Positions 24,451-36,145 of a stretch of DNA of 64,000 nucleotides are shown piece after piece. This stretch comes from Melitaea cinxia (taxonomy: Eukaryota; Arthropoda; Insecta; Lepidoptera; Nymphalidae), in NCBI RefSeq assembly GCF_905220565.1, contig NC_059403.1, positions 4,898,001 through 4,962,000 of the forward strand, in the 5' to 3' direction. The notes beneath the pieces are model-generated. The model made no database searches, was not told the origin of the DNA, and saw nothing but the letters and a program-made list of their open reading frames with translations. The translations under genes and the position numbers were made by a program. Each line of letters begins with the position of its first letter. Position 1 is the first letter of the stretch.

Positions 24451-24625
24451 AATAATTACTGTTCCAATCATATTTCGGAAACTATTCTGTATTCACTTAA
24501 ATAGTTTCTAACAACAAAATTCAATGAACTAAAAAATGTAAAAAGCTTTAGCTTTTTTTTATTACATTAGTAACAGGTTAGAACCAACGTGGAACCAATG
24601 CACATACATTTTTGTTGCGGTTCGT
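24451..24625 (+). repeat. Left arm of a 3-kb-span inverted repeat
   Basis: Segments TAATTACTGTTCCAATCATA, ATTCAATGAACTAAAAAATG and ACAGGTTAGAACCAACGTGG recur in reverse complement and reverse order at 27312-27497. Confidence 0.7.
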
Positions 24626-24934
24626 ACGTTTGACTTCAGTTAGGCTACCTCTATCATACTAAATTTACCGCATGTAAATTAGAAACTTGTAACTTTGAAA
24701 AGTAAAGTAAATAATTACCTACAATCAATATCTCGATACACTTTGGTGTAGAGTGTAGACTCATACTGAATTTTGTATTTTACATTTCTTTTTCGCATAC
24801 AATTGTAGTATAGGTTATATTTTTACAATTTCAGAAGCAACAGGTAAACCATACAATTGGAAACACTGAACCTGACAATCGTATAAAAATCATATCCTTT
24901 TAAAAACTAATGTAAATCAACTTCTTTTTACGCT

Positions 24935-25290
24935 ACGCTTGAGCCTGTAATTTCCCACTGCTGGACATAGGCCTCATTCCTCATTTAGGAGAAGGATCAG
25001 AGCTCATTCCACCACGCTGCTCTAATACAAGTTGTCAAATATATTCCCTACTATGAATACCGATCGCTATTAGATGTACATGATAACAACCGGGACCGAC
25101 GGCTTAATGTGCTTTCCGAGGCAAAGTGGGGAGACCTAAAAGGACTGCACAAACACCCAGACCACAGCAAACATCTGCATGGCCAATACAAATGTTTGTC
25201 ATGTGCGGGATAGAACCCGCAACCTTAAGCGCTACAGCCACAAACCAGTGCCGTGACCGTCGCGCCAACGCGCCGTCTCATTTTTACATT
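24935..25290 (-). mobile_element. tRNA-derived SINE
   Basis: Read on the minus strand: a tRNA-like head near 25290-25190, CTGGGTGTTTGTGCAGTCCTT, the GACCGATCG..TCATAGTAGGGAA block, and the tail GGCCTATGTCCAGCAGTGGG near 24960. All members share the order head, middle, tail. Confidence 0.7.
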
Positions 25291-25624
25291 CTCCATCAAT
25301 TCTACTTACATAGGTAGTACTTCTAGTTAAGGAAGGAAAATCTTGTTAGGTTATGTCCTGCCTGAGATATTCATTTGAGTTATTAATTCATAAGTATTTG
25401 TATTCATATTAATCATACTTAAAGCTTTAGTACCTGCGTGACCGAGCTTAGCTCTGTATTTTTAGTAAATCGTGTTTTTTGGAAATCATATTTAAATATG
25501 AATTACATATTGATAAAATATGAATAATATTTTCCGATTTTACCGACATAATAAAAAAAAATTTGAACTGGTTGTTTAAATAAAAAATCGTAAGTGCAAT
25601 TAGAAACAAAAGGAAAAAAATATC

Positions 25625-25715
25625 GATCTGGAGATATGAGGATTTAAACCGTGGTCTTCTCGGTCGATCCCGACCGGCCGAATGCCTATCTGAGCTATTA
25701 CAACTTTATTAACAA
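25625..25715 (-). repeat. tRNA-like SINE remnant
   Basis: On the minus strand a D-arm-like AATAGCTCAGATAGGCATTC is followed by a T-arm-like CCACGGTTTAAATCCTCAT. The cloverleaf is incomplete, so it is not called as a tRNA gene. Confidence 0.35.
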
Positions 25716-25889
25716 TTGCGAAATTTACCTTTGTATTCTAACGATATTGTAGCCATTTTTTCATTGCCTAAAACAGGAATAAAACGACACTTTCTACAAA
25801 TGAATCCTAGCTATATCGATTTATCGCCCCCGAAATCCCCTGAATACTAAATTTCATGAAAATCGTTGTGAGCCGTTTCCAAGATTCAG

Positions 25890-25892
<3 letters not shown>

Positions 25893-25927
<35 letters not shown>
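25893..25927. repeat. (TA)n microsatellite
   Basis: About 17 TA units following a phrase (GAGCCGTTTCCAAGATTCAG) typical of a non-autonomous repeat end. Confidence 0.8.
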
Positions 25928-25930
<3 letters not shown>

Positions 25931-26219
25931 ATATACATATATATACAAGAATTGCTCGTTTAATATTATTAGATAAGACTGAAGCGTAAAACCACGACGT
26001 TTTAAATTACAGAATAAAATCACTTACTATGAATCATCATTATCATCGTAGTTTCTTAATAATTGTAACAAGCTATTATTATATGACGCTCGTTTACAAG
26101 GCTGGTTGCAAGTTAATGCGTGAGAACTGTACCGTCTCAGCGACGTAGCTTATGTGACACGTTAAGATTTAATTAAAGTTCCGTAACGTTTAAAAGCAAC
26201 GTAAAGTTTAAGTAAAGTT

Positions 26220-26554
26220 GTGCTGTGTGGCTACGGCACTAAAGAATTTAGCCACCCCGTCTCTTCCCGTGGGTGTCGTAAGAGGCGACTAAGGGATAAC
26301 AAGCTTCCACAACCACCTTGGAACTTAAGAAGCCGACCGATGGCGGGATAACCATCCAACTGCTGGCTTTGAAATACACAGGCCGAAGACGGGCAGCAGC
26401 GTCTTCGGTGCGACAAAGCCAGTACTGCGGTCACCAACCCGCCTGCCCAGCGTGGTGACTATGGGCAAAACACATGAGTTCACGTTATTTTTGGCGTAAA
26501 CTTGTGGAGGCCTATGTCCAACAGTGGACTGTATAGGCTGTAATGATAATGATG
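26220..26554 (+). mobile_element. SINE (same family), copy 2
   Basis: Same structure as 3716-4059, with a short ATGATAATGATG tail. The direct repeat AAAGTT occurs at 26214-26219 and 26555-26560. Nearly identical to the copy at 50253, which suggests recent activity. Confidence 0.85.
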
Positions 26555-27182
26555 AAAGTTCCATTATTTAGTAATCTCTTCCGTATATTCAAGTTTAAAA
26601 TAATTAATACTGTTTTGTTTTACAAAACAATTGTGGTCATTTACTTAATGAAAATGTCAGCTTTTATTAATGATTATTGTTACTTACATCTTGAGTGTGA
26701 ACCATTTGAATTTGTTGTCTTCAAGGAAAACCTTGTCATTTTTCGTTTAGTTTATATTACTCATATAAATATTATTAAGTCATTTTTTTGTAACTTGTAG
26801 GTGTACATAGACTAAAAGAAACAACAATAAAGAATAAAAATAATGAAATAGAAGTTTTAATTAAGGTAATGTTTAGATATATAGGTACATATATCACGAA
26901 TTGAAGACATTAACCTTAAACCGATAACCTGATAATTGACCTATTGTGATGAACCCACTCATTCAATTTGGCGGTCCTTTTAATTAACATAACTCTGAAA
27001 GACACTCACTGTAACGTACTAAGCTCTTGCGAAATTCATTGATACTATACTAAATGTATCTAAACCTATCTTTAGTCACCAAATTGGCAAATGGAAGTTG
27101 TTTTAAATTGTTTTTGTTAAAATAACTTGTAATTTTGTATTTATGCTCTTCAATACAATTAAACAAATATATTTTAGGTTTT

Positions 27183-27270
27183 TGAAATAAAACTTCTATG
27201 TTTGGGGAGTAAGCTGGTAAATGCGTGATGAGAGCGTTATGAAAATTGTGATTGGGCGAGACGAACGGAA
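27183..27270 (-). mobile_element. Partial MITE of the AAGTAAAACTTC family
   Basis: Contains TTGAAATAAAACTTCTATG and GGGGAGTAAGCTGGTAAATG, as in the full element at 41184-41412. Confidence 0.45.
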
Positions 27271-27311
27271 GTTGAGAATAAAGATAGATATATATCTAGT
27301 AGATAGATACG

Positions 27312-27497
27312 ACCGCAACAAAAATGTATGTGCATTGTGCGTTGGTTTCACGTTGGTTCTAACCTGTAACTAATGTAATAAAAAATAATAATTGCGTTTT
27401 CTGCATTTTTTTAGTTCATTGAATTTTGTTGTTAGGTACTATTTAAGTGAATACAGAATAGTTTCCGAAATATGATTGGAACAGTAATTATTCATTA
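27312..27497 (-). repeat. Right arm of the inverted repeat
   Basis: Reverse complement of 24451-24625 (CCGCAACAAAAATGTATGTG, then CACGTTGGTTCTAACCTGT, then CATATGATTGGAACAGTAATT-like end). Arms are about 175-185 bases and around 90% alike by eye. A SINE (26220) and unassigned AT-rich DNA lie between them. Confidence 0.7.
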
Positions 27498-27689
27498 TTA
27501 TTTATTTATTTTATACTTTATTGTACACCACAAATATATTACAAACAAGCATAAAGATAGTTACAGACAGTGAAGTACAATGGGCGGACTTATGGCTAAT
27601 TAGCCATTTCTTCCAGACAACCCATAAAATTTTAAAAGAAAAAAAAAGTTGAGTATAAATATAAGTTAGATGGAGCTAAAGATGTTTGA

Positions 27690-27840
27690 CTTCAGTCGTG
27701 TGGTCTAAAGCACACTCGTTTTTTGAAGTAAAACTTCTTTACGCACGCCTGACTTAGGGAGTATCCTGGTAAATGCGTGACGAGATCGTTACGAAAAGTG
27801 TGATCGGATGAGGCGAACAGAGCAAGAGATAGACGTGCGA
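27690..27840 (-). mobile_element. Partial MITE of the AAGTAAAACTTC family
   Basis: Contains TGGTCTAAAGCACACTCG, TTTTGAAGTAAAACTTCTTT and TGGTAAATGCGTGACGAG. The matching right terminus is missing. Confidence 0.5.
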
Positions 27841-27847
27841 GTGTACA

Positions 27848-27974
27848 GTTTCTTTCTTTCTTTCTCTATATCTCTGAAACGGCTGGACCGATTTTGACGG
27901 GGCTTTCACTGTCAGATAGCTGATTTTCTAAGGATAGCTGATGTCCACGCGGACGAAGTCGCGGGCACAGCTAA
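27848..27974 (+). mobile_element. Lep1/Helitron-like short element next to a (TTTC)n tract
   Basis: A TTTC microsatellite at about 27848-27865 runs into CTGAAACGGCTGGACCGATT and ends GCGGACGAAGTCGCGGGCAC, AGCTAA. Lep1-type lepidopteran Helitrons are known to sit in (GAAA)n tracts; the match here is by recalled pattern. Confidence 0.5.
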
Positions 27975-27999
27975 ATAATAATAAAAATGTCAGTGCTTT

Positions 28000-29190
28000 A
28001 CTTTTAAATAATAATAAAAAAACATATTTTTTACTTCTCGTACATATTTTGTATTCCTAGTATGAAGTAAAAGTTGAATGAAAGCAACATTCTTAAGCTC
28101 TGATTTCAATAAACATTCACACAGGTGTGAGACAAGCGTAGACTTAGAGAAAGAGGTTCGTTATTGTTTCTAATCACCGGACGTAAAGTGTCTTACAATT
28201 AGTTATCAATAACATACACGTAAGTTGGTACTTTAGTTTCCGTTGTGTGTGAATTAATTTTCCTTTAGAATCCTTTTTCATTTCGGTTCATATTTATTAG
28301 TATATAACATATTCTTATGTAGCAAATTCATAGAGACAATGTCCCGGTGACTGAATCTTTAGGTCTACATAGAGACAAAAAAAAACTTATCAAAAAACTC
28401 AATGCGTCCGAAATCTATATATCTATTATATATATTATAATCTATATATTAATCTGTATATTATATTATATTTGTAATATTGTTAGCAGATCTCTACAAA
28501 CTTTGTATGTAGGAGACGATATGCTACTATATACACATATAAGTAGTCTGTTGTCACAAACTCATTATTTTCAAATTAACTTTAATCTTCCACTTAAGAG
28601 CAACGAACTTCCTTCGCGTGGCAAGATTTAAAATCCATGACTTTTAATTCTTTTGTCTTTAACGAGTAGCTCAACAATTTTTATTGGGAGGTATTTCCAT
28701 GACGCGCAAAAAAACTTTGAAATAAATAATTAAAATACGTAAATGAAATAATTTATTATGAAAAAAAAAATACAAGCTATATCGCATTCATGGGAATTAA
28801 TTACAATGGAATCTAATAATACTTAGATTAAATGAATCATACAAACACAAAAACAAGCTGACGACCGATGCTCAAATTACACTGTTTTCGTACTACAAAA
28901 TTCTCAGTCGAAATTATCTCACGTTCACCTATAACGTGGAATCGAAATACAAAATTATTTGTTAAGATCGAGCACACGGTGTCTTTCAGTTTTATACAAA
29001 AGAGTACTGTAAAAATAGTCTTCGATATCGTCACTCACACGGCAAAAAGTGACACCAGACTATGGCAGCGCTATAAAAACTGGTCGACGACTAATCGCAA
29101 CACGTATTAAACGAGACGTAACACACTCATCAGCTCGTCCACTAGCACTCACACTCGCCGCTCAGTCCACATAGTCACTGCGGTCTTCTT
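28000..29190. other. No gene recognised; 3' flank of the membrane-protein gene
   Basis: AT-rich. A minus-strand AATAAA-like hexamer near 28750 could end the membrane-protein transcript. Nothing else. Confidence 0.4.
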
Positions 29191-29192
29191 GG

Positions 29193-29360
29193 GGCTGTAG
29201 CGCGACTCCACACAGCTCTGTCACCGCATGGGGCTGTGGCGTGACTCCGCACAGCTCTGTCACCGCATGTGGCTGTGGCGTGACTCCACACCGCTCTGTC
29301 CCCGCGTGGAGCTGTTTCGCGACTCCACACAGCTGTGTCACTGCGTGGGGCTGTGGCGCG
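29193..29360. repeat. 39-bp minisatellite across the stop codon
   Basis: About four tandem units, each with GGGCTGTGGCGTGACTCC and ACAGCTCTGTCACCGC. The stop of the minus-strand membrane-protein gene (29338-29340) lies in the last unit, so the final residues (RHSPTQ) are encoded by repeat sequence. The unit is 13 codons long. Confidence 0.85.
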
Positions 29361-32026
29361 GCGTCCGCACGCGGCGGGAGTCGTCGGGCCAGCGGCGCGC
29401 CGCGTACTGCACGTAGCCGGGGTCGGTGGGCGTGCCCCCGGCGTCGCCCTCGCGGTCGCGCTCCTCGATGGGCTCCATGGGGAACACGACGGGCGTGTCG
29501 GAGCGGCGCGAGCGGCCCGAGCTGCGCAGGTAGTCCTCCAGCTGCTGGATGGTGGGCGCCGGCACGGTGCGCGCGCGGCTCGGGGACTTGTTCCGGGGCG
29601 AGTGGTCCGCGGCCCGCGCGCGGCCCGCCCTCACCTTGGCGAACGCCGGCGTCTGCGGCTCCGGCAAGTAGTCCTCCTTGACGGGCAAGCGCCCCGCGAC
29701 GTTGTCGAGGTAGTCCCTCAGGTACTTTTCGTTGAACTGGGCCAGTTCCCGCTCGTAGTGCAGCTGGTCCGGCACGGACAGCGGGTCCGAGAGCCGAACG
29801 TAGGTTCCCGCTTCCACGTTGCTGCGAAGAGACCCAAACTTCGATCTCTCGAGATCTTTTTCTATCGGCAGATCGCTTAATTTCGTGTCCCCACCGTCCA
29901 TCGTGTCGAGTATCGTCACGTCTGTTTTCTGATCCTTTTCTTTAGCTTTACTGAGATCTAAGTCTTTCGGTCTCTCGGCCGCGACGGATCCGTTTTGCTT
30001 TCCGTTGGCTACGTGACCGTTGGTCATCGGCTGTGCCGAGATTATCGAAACCTTCTTCTCGGATTTTGGCGAGGAAAAGGGGTCCGTCTGTGAGGTTCGC
30101 GTGGCCGTGTACACTCTGGGGCCCATGAGATCTATCAAAAATAAAATAGCGGTCGCAAGTGACAGCGACCCGAGTACGGACGCATTTACTACTAAATTTC
30201 TTGGTACTGAGTCTAGTGACGCTAACTCTAGACCACCTGTTGAGATAAATTATTTTAAAACACAAAAATAAGGTTTTTATCCAATATAAATTAAACTGGT
30301 AAAGTCTAATCCTATCATAGTTGTATCGCAGTACCTATTTTCTATGTTTATATTCCTTTCCAGAGCGAAATCGAACCAGCGACCGTCAGCGTTAGAAAAC
30401 ATTGGTCGCCACCAGTACAACAACATATCACAGAAGGTCACGTTAACCAAAATGTATTAAAACTTACCCAAAATTAAGAAGAAAAGCAATCCAATTCCGA
30501 GGAAGAAGCCTTCCAAAATGCGCCGTCCTCGTGGTATTTCTTGAAAAACGCGCCCCAATATCAGTGCGAAGGTTATTATTACGTAGCCTGTTATTAAACA
30601 AACTCAGTCATTATAATGACATTTTAAAAATGAAAATTTCTAGTATGCTTTAAAATAAAGGTAAATCGAAAAAAACTTAACCATTATGATCATATGATCC
30701 AAATTATAAATACAAAGATATCCTGTTAATTGTTGATTCTAAAGCTAATTTGTTGCATCGGGTTATTCACAGATTTAATGTATGTACTTAATATGGGAAC
30801 TTTTGTGTAGTTTCTCACACGAGTTTTTACTTCACTGACAAGGATATAATTTAAGCTGGCTGCTTTATAAGTTATTGAAATTAGCTATTATTTTAATTTT
30901 AATTTTAATGTGTAATCTCTTCTCGAAAATACTGGGTACAAAATGTATCCACCTATTAAATCTCTAGGGTCTCATTATGGACATTGATATCTTTAATAAA
31001 AGGTAACAAAAATACGAGTACATACAATATTTTTACTGTGTGGCTACGGTAGTAAAGAATATAGCCACGCCCTCTTCCCGTGGGTGTCGTAAGAGGCGAC
31101 TAAGGGATAACACAGTTCCACTACCACCTTGGAACTTACAAAGCCGACCGATGGCGGGATAACCATCCAACTGCTGGCTTTGAAATACACAGGCCGAAGA
31201 CGGGCAGCAGCGTTTTCGGTGCGACAAAGCCAGCCCTGCGGTCACCAACCCGTCGTAACTATGGGCAAAACACACGAGTTCACGCCATTTTTGGCGTGAA
31301 CTCATGGAGGCCTATGTCCAGCAGTGGACTGTCATAGGCTGAAATGATGATACAATATTTCTATGAAATATAATATTAGCACAAATGAAGGATATAAGTA
31401 TTTTGTATTATTACATCTAGACTTTTTTACAAAAATATTATTTTCACATCGATCCTAAAATTATTGCATTCTAAAGATTCTAAAACTAACAGTTTTGTAA
31501 GTACCTATTGGTATATTGTAAACATATATAATATGGATTTAGAAGAATATTCATTAAATCATAAGTGCCTTTATAGGCATCACAGTACTTATTTTAATAG
31601 GATATTGATAACTTTTAATGAATACAATATTAATGTTGCTACTGTTATAGAGTTACTTGTAATTCTATATTAATACAAATAGATACTCATAACGAGTGTC
31701 TTACTGTCGTACAGAAAAAAAGACTAATTTTAAACCTATGACAAAAATATAGCGTACAAAAAACTTTATTCTAGCAAATTTTACAATACGATATATTTAC
31801 TGAAATAAAACTTACGTACGTACGATAAATAAAACATAACAATACCTCCATATGTAGCATCAGCAAAGGCTCCGCCAACGGAATCCCAGGTAACAGATGT
31901 GAGCAGCGACCACTCCCTCGACAATTTCTGCAGCAACAGCGCCAGACGAGCCTCGTCGTCAGTAGAGACTCGCTTCGCGACCAGGCATGACACACAGAAC
32001 AACTGCGCAATACAGAACGTTTGCAT
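29338..32026 (-). CDS. Multi-pass membrane protein, unnamed (tetraspan-like)
   Basis: Three exons join in frame on the minus strand: 32026-31846, 30587-30468 and 30236-29338, giving 399 residues. Splice sites are standard (GGAG|GTATTG, TTGG|GTAAGT, AATAACAG|G, CTCAACAG|G). Residues 1-19 are hydrophobic (MQTFCIAQLFCVSCLVAKR), a signal peptide or first membrane segment. Further hydrophobic stretches are YVIITFALILG (about 62-73), FFLGIGLLFFLILG (about 87-101) and ASVLGSLSLATAILFLIDLM (about 117-140). The remaining 260 residues are a polar, probably cytoplasmic tail with PTIQQLEDYLRSSGRSRR and Ser/Arg/Pro-rich segments. The layout recalls small MARVEL-like or tetraspan proteins, but I do not recognise the family. 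The ATG at 32026 is preceded by an overlapping out-of-frame ATG at about 32044-32046. The tail exon is GC-rich, and its stop lies inside a 39-bp minisatellite. Confidence 0.75.
31033..31349 (+). mobile_element. SINE (same family), copy 3
   Basis: Same body, with a small internal deletion near 31250 (the CTGCCCAGC segment is missing). The 11-base direct repeat ATACAATATTT flanks it at 31022-31032 and 31350-31360. It lies in the first intron of the membrane-protein gene (exon 1 to exon 2), antisense to it. Confidence 0.85.
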
Positions 32027-32160
32027 AAAACGTGTTTGGAATTCATATTAATGACACCTTGCAATGGTAATTGTACAGTGAGGTAGCGAGCTTAACTCGC
32101 GCCCGGGGCACAATAGGTACCTTTTTAGCCTCTCCCCATTTCATTAGGAGTACCTTATTC

Positions 32161-32614
32161 GAACGAAGTTCCTTACGGCAGGCTTGATATTTTGGCTGGG
32201 CGACCGAACTGAAAAAAATGTGATACTAAAACCGTATGAAAAATATATAACGGAAGTGACGTAATATCAGTCACACGACTGTATATTATGACGTTTGTAA
32301 AACTAAAATATTACTAGTAAACATTTTTTTTAAATTACCTTATGTAATTTTAAACTGTCGACAAAATTAAATAAAGACATGTTTATTTATTTCACTTAAT
32401 AGTTTGAATTATTATTTTCTTTGATTTATTTTATTTTACGGTATTTGTTATTTTCTAAAATACTAAATTTCCTAAATACTATTATGTACTTAATTAAAAA
32501 CCAATCAACAAAATTAAAAAAAAAATCAAGAACTAGAAAATGTATATAAAATTCAACATTTTTTTTTTTTTTCAAATTGTATTGCTTCTATACTATCCGA
32601 AGGAACTTCGTTCC
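32161..32614. mobile_element. MITE with GAACGAAGTTCCTT inverted ends
   Basis: Left end GAACGAAGTTCCTTACGGCA, right end GAAGGAACTTCGTTCC. The interior includes GGAAGTGACGTAATATCAGT. A partial copy in the opposite orientation is at 63618-63778, inside the last DRG1 intron. Located about 130 bases upstream of the membrane-protein start codon, so possibly in its promoter or 5' UTR intron. Confidence 0.65.
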
Positions 32615-32619
32615 TACCT

Positions 32620-33700
32620 GGTGTCCCATGACACCATATATTTTTTGTTCAAAACTTTAATATAATATTATGATAAGCGCAACTTTTATAACTTAAAGCT
32701 GTCGAGCACGTGCTACTTTTACCTTTATCTGTTCTAAAATACAAGCGTACCTATATGCTGATGTTATGCAATTGGTGTCAGTGGTTTATATGTACACTAT
32801 ATCTAAACATAGTAACTGTACTTACTTTATACTATACCAGCTTTTGCTGGCATTGAATATTTTTTTAAATAAAAAGCATCTTCTAATACCTCCAAGAATA
32901 TGTGTACCTACAAAGTTTTATGATGATCGGTTTGTACTTTTTGCATGAAAGCGTAACAAACAACTTACGTTCACATTTATAATATTATTATATACATTAG
33001 GGATTATATTTTATTTTATTTATTACTTATTTAACAAAATTTTAAGTTTTGTATGATTTGATAACACAGTATTGACTGACAGACATAAAACGATTAGAAA
33101 AACAAACATTCACATTTTCAAAAATCAAGTGCATCACACCCTACTATCCGTGAAAATTATTTAATTTATAGATCACAAGCCATATCAATTACATTAAAAA
33201 AAGCTTAAGCCGAAATAACCATTCCATGCAGTCCTAAACATTGTTTGATAATTAGTGTTAAGCTCCTCCAAAGGAAGACTAAGAATCTGTCGTAACAATA
33301 CCCTGTTCATAATAGCTGGCGATTTGTCAGTTAGCCCTACACCAGCCTTCAGTACTACGACCTCTCGGCCTATTGTTACGTCATTGTCCACCGTGGGATC
33401 GGCATTGAGTTGGTTATATTAAGATAAGGAAAATTCAATGAAAAATAAAGGAATAATTACTACATAACATTATTACTAACAAAAATCACCTCGTTATATA
33501 TCCAATTAGTTTAAAAGGAAATTGATTATTTAATCTTAGAATTCACATTAATGTATTATTTTCCACCAAAAGTTAAAACTTCCTTTCATTACTTTCGAAA
33601 GTACCTTGTTAAGAATTTCATAACAATATTCAGAAATTAAGATAGATTTTTAAGTAAAATTTTATTAAAATCTAAATGAAATTTCTCACAAGTTCGCATC
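32620..33700. other. No gene recognised
   Basis: AT-rich DNA between the MITE and the SINE at 33705. The minus frame at 33194-33391 has no splice context and no known signature. Confidence 0.45.
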
Positions 33701-33704
33701 GCAT

Positions 33705-33900
33705 TCAGCCTGTAACATCCAACAGTTGGTCATAGGCCTCTTTCTCCATATAGAAGGATTAGAGCTTAATCCACCACCCTGCTTCCATGCGGGTTAGTAG
33801 ATGTTCCTACTATGAGTAACGATCGCTATCAGGTATTTATGATAATGATAACAACCATTACTTATCACATGGCTTAACGCTCTCCGAGGCACACAAACTC
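33705..33900 (-). mobile_element. tRNA-derived SINE, 3' part
   Basis: Minus-strand copy: GGATTAAGCTCTAATCCTTC, GAGGCCTATGACCAACTGTTGG and CTGATAGCGATCGTTACTC are all present; the head is absent. Confidence 0.65.
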
Positions 33901-34614
33901 TTTTACAAGTATTTAGTTACTAATTTTAAATCATTATATTACAAGTACGAATTACTCTCAATAGACAATCAATCGTAGATTTACGCCCAACTTGGACAGC
34001 GTTGGGTAACCCATACAAATACACATTGTGAAACTAAATATTTGGTAATATGCATATTCCATACGTGCTATAATGTCAACACTGGCCCGCGGCAACGAAA
34101 ACTAAACAGTTTTGGAAACATTAAAGATTTTTTTTTTCATCACAAAGATTTAAGATCGCCTATATAAAGTTAATCTTCGTAATAAATATATTTTTATTTG
34201 ATAATTATTGAATGAATGTCATGCAAGTACTAAATATAAAGTTTAATTAATATCGATGTTTATTCGTTACGGAATCTGAAGATGAACTAATGAAGAGTTA
34301 ATTGCAATTATTTTGCCAATTTTGATTTTAAGCATTAGTTGAAGTAGCTTGCAAATTAAGAGATAATGAAACATGTTAATGGTTCGGAGTAGTATTTTTC
34401 TCTACGGTGTTCTGTGGCTTATCATAAAATCGTGTATGGCGGGTTACGATACAAAAGACGACAAAGCCTGTACTCACGAACTCGACTGTCTTGAGCGCGA
34501 CCCACTTGTCGCACAGCGGCATGGCGCGAGCTGCGACCGAACGAAACGAGCGCACACGGTTGTTTGACACTCGCCTCGTATTTTCATGCGCTTCTGCGTG
34601 TGACATTGAATGGA

Positions 34615-34700
34615 AACGTACTCACCTGAGACGTTGGCCGAGGGATAATTGGAAATAAAACACTGCGATAAATCATTGTACTTAAATTTATTAATCGACC
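34615..34700 (-). other. Possible 5' non-coding exon end (donor site)
   Basis: On the minus strand, GGCCAACGTCTCAG|GTGAGTAC gives a near-perfect donor, with the GT at about 34626-34627. There is no coding frame before it. It could be the donor of a 5' UTR exon of the membrane-protein gene starting at 32026, with a possible acceptor at CATTGCAAG near 32055. Low certainty. Confidence 0.3.
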
Positions 34701-34709
34701 AATCGATCG

Positions 34710-36145
34710 GTATCGATGCGTGCGATACTAATTAAAAATAAAAATCTCTCGAAAGTCCGAGAGCCACGACAGAGTAAAGTCGACTCATCGTCGAATGCTC
34801 AGATTTTATCGATTCTAGATAATTTCATAATGTTGCATTCGTTTGATGCCTAGAAAACGGTTCCAAATTGATTCTACTTATAACCTTGATTATATAGACT
34901 CGTACAGAAATAGTAAACTACGATATTTATGAATATTTCGTTGAAAAAACATCTAAAAAATGCAGATTGTTGTGCAATAATACTAAAGCGAATTACCGCG
35001 CTGTTTGTTCTTAATTCATATTCTACAGTTAAAACAAAAAACAAAACAATGACAGAACAGTGCTTAAATATAACGATACTGGCTTAAAAGCTGAAATTTA
35101 ATTATATTAGTTAAGAAAAGATATGAAAATCGGATTCTTAACAATTAGTTGAAAATTTTAAAATAAAAGTTAATTAATAAATCTATACATAAAAATGCAG
35201 AGCGCAAGAGATGATATTTCAATGACAATCAAATAATTATAAGGCATTTCATTAGAAGAAAACTGCACTCTCATAACAAATTAACTAAGTAGATAAGTAA
35301 ATATTGTAAGCTCATGAAAATTTGTTACTGATTTCACATATTAAAATAGTTAATTTACGCCTCTTGATATTAAATACTTATCGGATGTCATAAATATTTT
35401 CTAAAAACATGTCTTCTCTTGCACCCCATACCTTGCCTACCCATCACAACTATACACTATATAATTATTATTACATGCAATAAAACCATGTGTCATTAGT
35501 GTAACAGAGGCAGAAACTTATAATAGATATTTTGTTATGGATAAATTAAAATTTCAAACTCTTGTGAATATTTTTGCTATGTTTAAGGCCTTGCAGATAA
35601 GGCGTAACACATAGATACGAACGATTTCGCAATTAGAAAAGGTTTTTAAGTTATATCTTCGTTTCTGCCTGTGCGTCACATTCGTAGTGCTACAGCATTT
35701 TAAGTACACTAAGCTTAAATTAATATAACGAAACACACGTTTGTGCAAAAAAGTCCAATCTTAATTCATGCAATAAATAATCAACATATAAAAGAACATG
35801 CACAATAATTAAATCTGGATGGGTAAAAGTTAGTTCTGATATAATAATTGCCAACATCGGAATTAATAAAAATATACTGAATAGACTACATTGCATATAA
35901 AATTTTAAAACATTAAAAGACGTCCTAAATAATTGGGTTAGGTTTATAACCTACTTTTAAGTCTGAATAAAAAACAAGGCGAATAATCCAGAAACAATGG
36001 CATGAAAAGCATACATATGTTACTAGAATATTATGAGCTCATGGTAGTTTCGAGTCAACTTGTAAAATATTATCAGTATTAAACTATCGGCATTTCGTCA
36101 CGTTTTACAAATTGTATCGAAACTGGACAGAAGCAGCGGGCCGGC
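34710..36145. other. No gene recognised; 3' flank of the RRM gene
   Basis: AT-rich DNA after the RRM gene's stop codon (minus strand). It presumably includes its 3' UTR. No recognised repeats. Confidence 0.45.

Noticed and set aside
29228..29880. Plus-strand frames over the membrane-protein tail
   Set aside because: Antisense shadows of a GC-rich exon and of the 39-bp repeat; low-complexity Arg/Gly/Pro products.
34373..34606. Small frames near the donor at 34626
   Set aside because: No conserved motif; the region is better explained as 5' non-coding or promoter DNA.
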